Below are positions 8,207 through 15,512 of a DNA stretch of 64,000 bases, in pieces. This stretch comes from Neorhizobium tomejilense (GTDB taxonomy: Bacteria; Pseudomonadota; Alphaproteobacteria; Rhizobiales; Rhizobiaceae): NCBI GenBank assembly GCA_002968845.1, contig PVBG01000030.1, positions 1 through 64,000 of the forward strand, in the 5' to 3' direction. Numbering within the stretch: the first letter of the stretch is position 1; every line of letters begins with the position of its first letter. The notes below the pieces were generated by a model, which did not search any database, had not been told where the DNA came from, and saw only the letters and a program-made list of their open reading frames with translations. A program made the position numbers and the translations under genes.

Positions 8207-9706
8207 ATGCGTGAACAGGCCGATCTCAATCCATCAAAGGAACTCGTCACCGTTCTTGGCAAGTTCAAAAGCAGCCTCGAAGTCGCCGATCGGATCACCG
8301 CGTTGAAAGACGGATTGATCGGTTCGAAGGCGAAGGTCGACGGGCCGTTCGGCTTGAAGGATCTCGTTTATGCCGACTACGTCGCCTCGGGACGGGCGCT
8401 CAGGCAGGTCGAGCAGTTTGTTCTCGACGAGGTCCTGCCCTATTACGCCAACAGCCATACGGAGGCCTCCTATTGCGGGGGAATGATGACCCGCTTGCGG
8501 CGTGAGGCGCGGTCGGTCATCAAAGAATGCTGCGGAGCAGACAGCCGGCATGCCGCCATTTTTGCGGGATCCGGCGCGACTGCGGGCCTCAATCGGCTCG
8601 TCAACCTGCTGGGCATTACCGATGCGATCGCTGCCGGTCGGCGGGTTTGCGTGATCGTCGGACCCTACGAGCATCATTCGAACATCCTGCCCTGGCGCGA
8701 GAGTGGCGCTGAGATTGTCGAAATTTCCGAAGGCAGCGGCGGCGGCCCGGATCTTGTCCTTCTGGACGAGGCCCTTCAGGGCACCGCTGCCGACCTGACA
8801 ATCTGCTCGTTTTCGGCCGCATCGAACATAACCGGGATCTCGACCGACGTTGCCGCCGTCACCAGGCTTGCGAAACAGGCGGGCGCCAAGATCGTCTGGG
8901 ACTATGCCGGCGCCGGCCCCTACATGCCGATCTCGATGACGCCGGAGCAAGGCGCCGAGATCGACGCGATCGTGGTATCGCCGCACAAGTTCCTCGGCGG
9001 ACCGGGCGCCTCCGGCGTCCTGATCGTGCGGCATGACGCCGTCGTCACCAACAAGCCGTCCTGGCCGGGCGGCGGCACCGTCAAATTCGTATCGCCCACC
9101 TGCCACGATTACAGCGACAGCCTGGAAGCCCGCGAAGAAGCCGGAACGCCCAACGTCGTCGGCGACATCCGGGCGGCACTGGTCTTCCTCGTCAAGCATG
9201 CGATCGGCTTGGAGGAAATCCGCCGGCTGAACGACATCTTCACGCAAAGGGCGCTCGCCGCCTGGCAGGACGTGCCGCAGATCGAACTTCTGGGCTCCGC
9301 CGCGATGGCGCGGCTGCCGATATTCTCGTTTCGCATCAGGGACGGCCAGGGCGGCTACGTTCATCAGCAATTGGTCACCCGCATGCTCAGCGACCGGTTC
9401 GGCATTCAGGCCCGCGGGGGCTGCGCCTGCGCAGGTCCGTATGTGCACCGGCTGCTGTCGATCGATCCCGAGACGTCGGAGCGGATCAGGCAGGCAATCC
9501 TGAGCGGCAACGAGATCGAGAAGCCGGGCTTCACACGGCTCAATCTGAGCGTTCTGCTTTCGGACGAGAAAGTCCAGTTCATCCTTCAATCTGTCGCACA
9601 GTTGGCGCGAGATGCGGCTTCCTATACCGAGTTTTATACATTCGATCCCGCACGGGCGATCTTTTCTCCGCGCACGCCGGACCTTCGGGAGGCTCGTTAT
9701 GCATAG
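8207..9706 (+). CDS. PLP-dependent class V aminotransferase / cysteine desulfurase-like enzyme
   Basis: A 499-residue fold-type I PLP enzyme. The Schiff-base lysine lies in SPHKFLGGPG, preceded by the Asp region VWDYAGAGPY. A Cys-rich loop RGGCACAGPYVH occupies the position of the active-site Cys loop in NifS/CsdA-type desulfurases. The start at 8207 is chosen for the GGAGAA upstream; a start 21 codons earlier lacks this. Its end overlaps the next gene by eight bases. The likely reaction is removal of sulfur, or another beta/gamma-elimination, from a cysteine-like substrate. The exact substrate is unknown. It is longer than IscS (about 400 residues), mostly because of extra sequence at both ends. 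Confidence 0.8.
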   Translation: MREQADLNPSKELVTVLGKFKSSLEVADRITALKDGLIGSKAKVDGPFGLKDLVYADYVASGRALRQVEQFVLDEVLPYYANSHTEASYCGGMMTRLRREARSVIKECCGADSRHAAIFAGSGATAGLNRLVNLLGITDAIAAGRRVCVIVGPYEHHSNILPWRESGAEIVEISEGSGGGPDLVLLDEALQGTAADLTICSFSAASNITGISTDVAAVTRLAKQAGAKIVWDYAGAGPYMPISMTPEQGAEIDAIVVSPHKFLGGPGASGVLIVRHDAVVTNKPSWPGGGTVKFVSPTCHDYSDSLEAREEAGTPNVVGDIRAALVFLVKHAIGLEEIRRLNDIFTQRALAAWQDVPQIELLGSAAMARLPIFSFRIRDGQGGYVHQQLVTRMLSDRFGIQARGGCACAGPYVHRLLSIDPETSERIRQAILSGNEIEKPGFTRLNLSVLLSDEKVQFILQSVAQLARDAASYTEFYTFDPARAIFSPRTPDLREARYA

Positions 9707-10577
9707 ACCTGACGTCGCCGCGTTCTTCGATCCGCGTACCTGTTCGATCCAGTACGTGGTGAGCGACCCGCAAACCAGGGCCTGCGCCGTCATCGATCCG
9801 GTTCTCGATTTCGATGAGAAGTCGGGTTCGACGGCGACCCATAACGCTGATGCCCTGCTGGACCATGTCCGCCGGCACGACCTGCGCCTGCAGTGGATCC
9901 TCGACACTCATCCGCATGCCGACCATTTTTCCGCGGCCGCCTACCTGAAAGGCGTGACCGGCGCGCCGATGGCCATCGGCGCTCACGTGATCGATGTCCA
10001 GAAAATCTGGGCGCAGATCTACAATTGGACAAACCTGCCTGTCGACGGCAGCCAGTGGGACCGCCTGTTCTCCGATGGAGAAACGTTTTCCATCGGCGAG
10101 ATCGAGGTCGACGTCATGCATTCGCCCGGCCATACGCTTGCGTCGATCACCTATGTCGCCGGCGACGCAGCATTCGTGCATGACACGCTGTTCATGCCGG
10201 ACGGCGGCACGGCCCGCACGGATTTTCCCGGCGGCAGCGCAAGTGCGCTGTGGTCCAGCATTCAGGCCATCCTGGCACTGCCGGGAGATACGCGGATTTT
10301 CGTCGGACACGACTATCAGCCCGGCGGCCGGCAGCCGCAGTGGGAAAGCACGGTGGAGCGCCAGAGAACGGAGAACATCCATCTCAAGCAGTCTTCCGAC
10401 AAGGACGCGTTCGTCGCCATCCGCGAAAAGCGGGATCGCACCCTGCCGATGCCGAAACTGATCCTGCACGCGCTGCAGATCAACATCAATGGCGGCCGGC
10501 TTCCGGAACCGGAAGCCAACGGCATGCGATACCTGAAGCTGCCCATCGGTGCGTTTCAAGGCTGCGCCTGGTCCTGA
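9699..10577 (+). CDS. Metallo-beta-lactamase-fold hydrolase, persulfide dioxygenase (ETHE1/Blh)-like
   Basis: A 292-residue protein with the full MBL metal site: THPHADH, HSPGHT, HDTLFMPDGGTARTDF and VGHDY. The pairing of an Asp in a TLF...RTDFPGG loop with C-terminal LQININGGRLPEPEANG is typical of the persulfide-dioxygenase/Blh group, which oxidises glutathione persulfide using one Fe(II). The ATG (9699) lies inside the end of the upstream PLP enzyme gene, with GGGAGG before it, so the two are translationally coupled. Together they could release sulfane sulfur from cysteine and oxidise it. A generic hydrolase of the glyoxalase II type is the alternative. Confidence 0.82.
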   Translation: MHRPDVAAFFDPRTCSIQYVVSDPQTRACAVIDPVLDFDEKSGSTATHNADALLDHVRRHDLRLQWILDTHPHADHFSAAAYLKGVTGAPMAIGAHVIDVQKIWAQIYNWTNLPVDGSQWDRLFSDGETFSIGEIEVDVMHSPGHTLASITYVAGDAAFVHDTLFMPDGGTARTDFPGGSASALWSSIQAILALPGDTRIFVGHDYQPGGRQPQWESTVERQRTENIHLKQSSDKDAFVAIREKRDRTLPMPKLILHALQININGGRLPEPEANGMRYLKLPIGAFQGCAWS

Positions 10578-11676
10578 GTACAGGACGATCCGTCTGAGTG
10601 CCAGCGGTACGGTTGGCAGCGAGTTCAGGTGGGATAGACCGGGAGAGTGCGGTTTCTGGCAAAATTGGCTAGAGAAACCGCACGATGTGTCGACCGAAAA
10701 TTTATCGTTTTGGAAGGCTCCGCCGCCTCCGCGGAGGCCACATCGCAATCCGTCGATGCCTTTGGATCCGATCTCATCCTGGAAAGGCACTATGCGGATG
10801 AAATTTCGATTCGTCGAACTATCGCTAACCCAAACGTCATAATGATTTGTGGCAGTTCCAACCTCGATCGTCCCAAGCGAGTTTAACCACCCCTCCCCTG
10901 CCCGCCGCCGTTTAAAATGAGTCCGGAAGATCCTGCGGCATCCAGGGATCCGCACGCGGCGATAGCGGACCTAAAGACTTGGCGACGTTTCATTCGGGCG
11001 CTTCACCCATGCGAGCACCGACGCGGTCGCTTGCCCAAACGGAGACTGCTATCCCTGGCGCGAGAGCCGTCCCGCCGTCCCTTGACGACCAAAGTGGTGT
11101 TTCTGGACCTCAGTTCGCAGATCGAGCCCGTTGCTTAAAATCGCCGGCGCTCATCTCGTCCATGGGGTCATCGGGAAAGAAGCCTGGCCCAGCCATCGCC
11201 CGGCTCGATCGCTGAGGCAGCCTGTCGGACGCGGCCCCTTTCATCGCCAGATCCCTCCCGCGCCGACCGCCGAATGGCCGACGGCGGGATCCGCGACAGG
11301 CTCGACCAAATGGCCGTCGCTCTCACGGTTCTCTCTCAGAGCCCACGGACCGGTGGGAACCGCGTCGCCGCGCCACCTGTCGCGGCGACGGTTTCGCTCG
11401 AAGCTCGACACGGTCAGCAGCCTGACGTGTTCGCGGCGTCATGTCGGGTTTGCATTCGTTGAAGAGGTAGAGGCGTGCAGTCTCTACGTCCCCCGCACCA
11501 CCGGCCTGCCACGGGACATTCTCAGCCCCAGGTCGTTGCACCCATATCAGCCGCCGGTGCCTCCTCCCCGATCATCAACGGGACGTTTGGATTGCCGAAC
11601 AGGGTCTCGAGGGTAGTCCCTGGATCCGCGCTCCCCCGTACCGATCGCACACCCAAGATTCTTGGATAATTTCTCA
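10578..11676. other. Non-coding or degenerate stretch with one hairpin
   Basis: About 1.1 kb in which I find no open frame with a recognisable protein. The only clear structure is an 11-bp perfect inverted repeat, GTGCGGTTTCT at 10647-10657 and its complement at 10673-10683, with a 15-base loop. It lies about 70 bases after the MBL gene and has no T-run. The rest reads like decayed DNA. Confidence 0.4.
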
Positions 11677-11692
11677 GTTGTCCGCGGACTAC
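11677..11692. promoter_or_regulatory. parS-like half-perfect palindrome (site 1)
   Basis: GTTGTCCGCGGACTAC carries one perfect half of the repABC parS consensus GTTNNCNGCNGNNAAC and differs in the other half. It shares the core GTCCGCGGAC with the sites at 12932-12947 and 15095-15110. It lies about 1.5 kb upstream of repA, just beyond the IS5 remnant. Confidence 0.5.
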
Positions 11693-11726
11693 CAATGGCA
11701 AGGATGACGTCCTTCGATCCCCAGCC

Positions 11727-12480
11727 TCAAGCGCACGTCCGCAACCGCATTGAGGCGAATTGGATCATTGCCAGGACGTTCTCGTCAAGCCTGTGGGAGC
11801 GAGTGGCGACGCGGCGGACGTGCTTCAGTTTGGAAAAGACGCGCTCGATCCGGTTGCGCTCGCGGTTTAGCCCGCGCTGACGCGGAATTTCCAGCACCGG
11901 CTGGACCCGGGTGGACAGTGGCCAAAGCACCTCTGCTGCACAGAGATGCGCCGATACGATCCGCGTCATGGGCTTTATCGGCCAAACGACCGCATCCCGA
12001 CCAACGTGCTCGCGCGGCTGGTCGGCAACAGGCCGATCGTGTGCTCGGCAAGGAGTAAGGCTTGAGCCGGATCGAAAGCCGTTGTGCCTCGACGACCGCA
12101 TGGATGCGAGCCCGTCTCGGGGCCGACGAGACGATGCTCCCGATCCCCTTTGCCGTGGCAGCCTGCTGGTGAGCGCGGACGGACGTCCTATCGGTCACCT
12201 GGATGCGGCCGTCAGAGGTTGCGGATGATGGCGCCCATCATTCCTATCCCAGACACTCGCCTTTCCTCATCCCACGAAGCAGCTGTAGCAAATGGTGAGT
12301 GGCCATAAACGCTCGGCCACGCGACGCCGAAGGTGATCGCAAAACCCAGAAGGTGCCGCTCAGCACGCAACGATCATTCACGCGAGGAGCGCCTTCAGAC
12401 TTGTTCGGCTGAAGCGGCCGGTCGCGCGCCACCCGAAGTCGACCGGATCATATCGCCTCATTCGGCATACGGGTCAGAAT
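11727..12480 (-). pseudogene. IS5-family transposase remnant, multiply frameshifted
   Basis: Pieces of one IS5-family transposase appear in order on the minus strand but in different frames. The N-terminal part (PRVNDRCVLSGTFWVLRS) lies near 12370, a middle part (VRAHQQAATAKG, then IHAVVEAQRLSIRL) near 12090-12190, a segment with LADKAHDADRIGASL near 11950, and the C-terminal part (RNRIERVFSKLKHVRR to the stop) near 11727-11860. Catalytic residues cannot be traced in one frame. It is clearly dead and was inserted between parS-like sites upstream of repA. Confidence 0.7.
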
Positions 12481-12511
12481 TTGCTGCGGCGTCAAAATGC
12501 CTGCAGGCATC

Positions 12512-12808
12512 CTAGCGGACGCTCGTTGCCCAGTCTCGAAACGCCTCAAGAAGCGACCGAAGTTGACGGGGGCCGCCAGCGCCACAAAACACGTTGTCTT
12601 CCGTCCAGCACGTCCACCAGTCCAGCTTATGCTCGTAATTTTGAGTGATCCGATCGAGTATCCGGCCATCGCAGTCCGTGCCGGCGAGATCGACCTTTAG
12701 CAACCAGCCAGGATTATCAAGAGTGTCGATCGAAGCACCGACGCCGTGCTCCCAATCTCCGTCGCATTGCCCTTCGTGCCAGCGCGCAAACCAGTCCACA
12801 ACGTCCAT
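12512..12808 (-). CDS. Imm53-type immunity protein, orphan
   Basis: A 98-residue acidic, Trp-rich protein. The run WFARWHEGQCDGDWEHGVGA followed by IDTLDNPGWLLKVDLAGT matches my memory of immunity protein family 53, which protects against polymorphic or contact-dependent toxins. The usual spacing is kept (Gln-Cys-x-Gly-Asp-Trp-Glu-His, then Thr-Leu-Asp-Asn-Pro-Gly-Trp). No toxin or secretion gene lies beside it: one neighbour is the IS5 relic, the other is the repABC leader. The ribosome-binding site is weak. It is probably a leftover or a stand-alone defence against neighbours' toxins. Confidence 0.72.
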   Translation of the reverse strand: MDVVDWFARWHEGQCDGDWEHGVGASIDTLDNPGWLLKVDLAGTDCDGRILDRITQNYEHKLDWWTCWTEDNVFCGAGGPRQLRSLLEAFRDWATSVR

Positions 12809-12922
12809 TGCGCCAGGTCATCCGTGAGGCGCCCGATTGGAAAGAACTGACCGCGCCTACCGATGTGCAGTCCACCTTGATCAGTTCAGGACCGGATTTG
12901 AATACCCCTCATCGATGAGGTG

Positions 12923-12956
12923 AGGAGCTGAGTAGTCCGCGGACTACTCAGCTCCT
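12923..12956. promoter_or_regulatory. 34-bp perfect palindrome with parS-like core (site 2)
   Basis: A perfect inverted repeat with 17-base arms (left arm AGGAGCTGAGTAGTCCG) and no spacer. Its central 16 bases, GTAGTCCGCGGACTAC (12932-12947), differ from the repABC parS consensus GTTNNCNGCNGNNAAC only at the third base and its mirror. It lies about 200 bp upstream of repA, a common position for a centromere of repABC replicons. Confidence 0.65.
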
Positions 12957-13063
12957 GATCCAAAACCCACCTGCCTATAACCATCGAAAAATGAATCCAG
13001 AAGACGCGTCAACGGGTGCAACTTACGCGGAAAGCAGGAGAGCACGACGGTTTGGTTAAGCGT

Positions 13064-13138
13064 TTGTCAATCAGTAACGAATCGGAGCATAATGTAACTG
13101 CGCAGTTAAAGCGCTTTTTGTGGAAATTGCGCAGTTAA
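13064..13138 (+). promoter_or_regulatory. repABC promoter with probable RepA operator
   Basis: TTGTCA (13064-13069) and CATAAT (13088-13093), 18 bases apart, form a plausible promoter. Directly after the -10 box is the 14-bp perfect palindrome TAACTGCGCAGTTA (13095-13108). Its right half recurs as TGCGCAGTTA at 13128-13137, 29 bases later. A palindrome on the transcription start of repABC fits the known autorepression by RepA with RepB as co-repressor. Confidence 0.6.
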
Positions 13139-13153
13139 CCGGGAAAACATCAA

Positions 13154-14347
13154 ATGCAGCCGAGTCTCGTTATCCAGGACGATCAAGAGCATCTTCCTTC
13201 CCTTCTGGCAACAGACGCGCAGGAGCTGTCCTATCAGCTCCAGCAGCACCAGGCCAAAATCTTCCCACCCCTTTCTCAAAAGACGATGCGGGTCTTTTCC
13301 CCTGCCGAGGCAGCGGGTTTCATTGGCATCGGCGAGGGTTATCTCAGGCAGGTCGCAGCCGAGGGGCACGGCCCGGACCCCCTTGCCAATGGCCGGCGCC
13401 TTTATGGTGCTGACGATATGGATCGGATCCGTCGGGTTCTCGATGAACGCAACGGGACGCCGAAATACGTCCCGGCCCGCAAGGGCACCGACAAGCTTCA
13501 GATCGTGTCGGTGATGAACTTCAAGGGCGGCTCGGGCAAGACGACCACCGCCGCGCATCTGGCGCAATATCTGGCCTTGAGAGGCTACCGCGTTCTGGCC
13601 GTCGATCTCGACCCGCAGGCTTCTCTTTCGGCCCTGTTCGGCCATCAGCCGGAACTCGACGTCGGCGAGGCAGAGACGCTCTACGGCGCGATCCGCTATG
13701 AAGATCCGCGGCCGATTGCCGATATCGTGCGCGCCACCTATACCCCCCATCTCCACCTGATCCCTGGCAATCTTGAGCTCATGGAGTTCGAGCATGAGAC
13801 CCCGAAGGCAATGGCATCCGGAACCGCGGAGACAATGTTCTTCGCCCGGATCGGCGAGGCGCTGACCGAAATCGAAAGCCTCTACGATGTCGTGGTCGTC
13901 GATTGCCCGCCGCAGCTCGGGTTCCTGACAATGTCGGCGCTCTGCGCTGCCACGTCCGTGTTGATCACCGTGCATCCGCAAATGCTCGACGTTATGTCGA
14001 TGTCGCAGTTCCTGACCATGACCAGCGAGCTCATGTCCGTGGTCGAAAGGGCAGGGGGCCGGACGAGTTACGACTGGATGCGGTATCTCGTCACCAGATT
14101 TGAACCCAATGACGGCCCGCAAAGCCAGATGACGGGCTTCATGCGCGCCATCTTTGGCAACCGCATGCTTCAGAATGCGATGCTGAAATCGACCGCCATC
14201 GCCGATGCCGGGGTGACGAAGCAAACGCTTTATGAAGTGGACAGGTCGCTGTTTGTCCGCGGCACCTACGATCGCGCCTGGGAATCACTCAATCTCGTGA
14301 ATGCAGAGATCGAGGCCCATATCCGATCCACGTGGGGAAGGAAGTAA
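13154..14347 (+). CDS. repA: RepA, ParA-type plasmid partition ATPase
   Basis: A 397-residue partition ATPase and autorepressor of repABC replicons. A DNA-binding N-terminal segment (FSPAEAAGFIGIGEGYLRQV) precedes the deviant Walker A box (FKGGSGKTTTAAHLA, about residues 122-136), Walker A' (DLDPQASLS) and Walker B (VVDCPPQLG). Length is normal and no residue looks lost. It is followed by repB after four bases. RepA should move and segregate RepB-parS complexes and repress the operon through the palindrome near 13100. Confidence 0.95.
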   Translation: MQPSLVIQDDQEHLPSLLATDAQELSYQLQQHQAKIFPPLSQKTMRVFSPAEAAGFIGIGEGYLRQVAAEGHGPDPLANGRRLYGADDMDRIRRVLDERNGTPKYVPARKGTDKLQIVSVMNFKGGSGKTTTAAHLAQYLALRGYRVLAVDLDPQASLSALFGHQPELDVGEAETLYGAIRYEDPRPIADIVRATYTPHLHLIPGNLELMEFEHETPKAMASGTAETMFFARIGEALTEIESLYDVVVVDCPPQLGFLTMSALCAATSVLITVHPQMLDVMSMSQFLTMTSELMSVVERAGGRTSYDWMRYLVTRFEPNDGPQSQMTGFMRAIFGNRMLQNAMLKSTAIADAGVTKQTLYEVDRSLFVRGTYDRAWESLNLVNAEIEAHIRSTWGRK

Positions 14348-14351
14348 TTAG

Positions 14352-15359
14352 ATGGCACGAAAAAACCTCATCGAGATATCCTCGTCCACCGCGGTGCGCC
14401 CCGAGCCCACTGCCCTGAGGGACAATCGCCCGATCGCCGGCTTTGTGCCACAGGCCCGCAATCCGGCCCCCGTGGGCGGGATCACCAAGACCCTCGGCAA
14501 CATCACCGAGAAGGTCGAACGGGCGAACGACCTTGAACGGCAGCTGGCCCAGGGCCAGATGGTCGTCGAGATCGATCCTGGCCTTATCGATGCGTCCTTC
14601 GTCGAAGACCGACTGGAAATCGACGCCGTTCAGCTGAACGAGCTGGTGGAGCAGATCCGCGAGCATGGCCAGCAGGTGCCCATCCTGGTGAGGCCCCACC
14701 CGCAGACGAAAGGCCGCTATCAGGTCGCCTACGGCCATCGCCGGCTGGCTGCGGTCAAGAAACTTGGTATCCGTGTACGGGCCGTTGTCCGCGAACTCAC
14801 CGATGATCAGCTGGTGGTCAGCCAAGGGCAGGAAAACAGCGCCCGAACCAACCTCTCCTATATCGAGCGGGCGCTTTTCGCTTTGCGCCTCGAGCAACGG
14901 GGCTTTACGCGCGACATCATCATGGCGGCGCTGGGTGTGGATAAAGCCGCGCTCTCCAAGATGCTGATCGTGACGCGGCAGGTGCCGATCGCCTTGATCA
15001 CCGCCATCGGCGTGGCACCGGAGATCGGCCGCAGACGCTGGCTGGAATTGGGTGAGCGCCTTGAGAGTGTGGAGCCTGATCTGATTCTGGCCGAGTTGTC
15101 CGCGGACAACTCGCGGCCGCTATCAAGTGACGAGCGGTTTCACCGGGCGCTGGCGCTGGCGCTGGCCGTCAGAAGGCCGGCCGTAACCGAGGCCCCCGTC
15201 GTCAACCCGCAAATTTCCGGAGTTCCGGTCCAGTTCAAGAAGAACGCATCGAGCGCAACCTTTGTTTTCGATAACAAGGCCGCGCCCGGGTTCGACCAAT
15301 TCGTGCAGGAGAGACTCCAGGGCCTCTTTGCAGAATTCCAGCAGAATAAAGGAGCGTAA
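14352..15359 (+). CDS. repB: RepB, ParB-type centromere-binding protein
   Basis: A 335-residue ParB-family protein. It has the ParB nuclease-like box (QVAYGHRRLAAVKKLG, with GQENSARTNLSYIERA) and a following helix-turn-helix (DIIMAALGVDKAALSKM) for parS recognition. Its own coding region contains a perfect parS palindrome (15092-15113, encoding Glu-Leu-Ser-Ala-Asp-Asn-Ser), so the protein probably binds inside its gene. It is spaced four bases from repA and 153 bases from repC, the latter gap containing the antisense RNA. Confidence 0.95.
   Translation: MARKNLIEISSSTAVRPEPTALRDNRPIAGFVPQARNPAPVGGITKTLGNITEKVERANDLERQLAQGQMVVEIDPGLIDASFVEDRLEIDAVQLNELVEQIREHGQQVPILVRPHPQTKGRYQVAYGHRRLAAVKKLGIRVRAVVRELTDDQLVVSQGQENSARTNLSYIERALFALRLEQRGFTRDIIMAALGVDKAALSKMLIVTRQVPIALITAIGVAPEIGRRRWLELGERLESVEPDLILAELSADNSRPLSSDERFHRALALALAVRRPAVTEAPVVNPQISGVPVQFKKNASSATFVFDNKAAPGFDQFVQERLQGLFAEFQQNKGA
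15092..15113. promoter_or_regulatory. parS: parS centromere site inside repB (site 3)
   Basis: A 22-bp perfect palindrome whose central 16 bases, GTTGTCCGCGGACAAC (15095-15110), fit every fixed position of the repABC parS consensus GTTNNCNGCNGNNAAC. It is the best of the three parS-like sites in the window. Its position within the last third of repB is less usual than upstream of repA or after repC. Confidence 0.78.
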
Positions 15360-15365
15360 ACCGCA

Positions 15366-15419
15366 AAAGAAAAAGGCCCCCAAGCGACATGGTCGTGGAA
15401 GCCCTTCTCAGATCTTAGC
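15366..15419 (-). ncRNA. Counter-transcribed antisense RNA (incompatibility RNA) of repABC
   Basis: The repB-repC gap of repABC replicons encodes a short antisense RNA that limits RepC synthesis. Here the minus strand has a promoter (see 15426-15454). About 54 bases on comes a hairpin (CGAC-CAT-GTCG core, with AAGG pairing CCTT outside) followed by TTTTTCTTTT at 15374-15365. Length, orientation, location and terminator all fit. The transcript ends are estimated. Confidence 0.75.
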
Positions 15420-15425
15420 AAATCA

Positions 15426-15454
15426 AGAATCGCATTTCCTCGAATCACTGTCAA
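15426..15454 (-). promoter_or_regulatory. Promoter of the repABC antisense RNA
   Basis: Read on the minus strand: consensus -35 TTGACA (15454-15449), a 17-base spacer, and -10 GATTCT (15431-15426). A perfect -35 box with ideal spacing fits the strong constitutive transcription expected of this regulator. Confidence 0.7.
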
Positions 15455-15512
15455 GAGTTTAGGCGCCGTTTGGGCGTGCGGATTTCTTTTGCCTTAGCGA
15501 AAGTGAAGGCAG

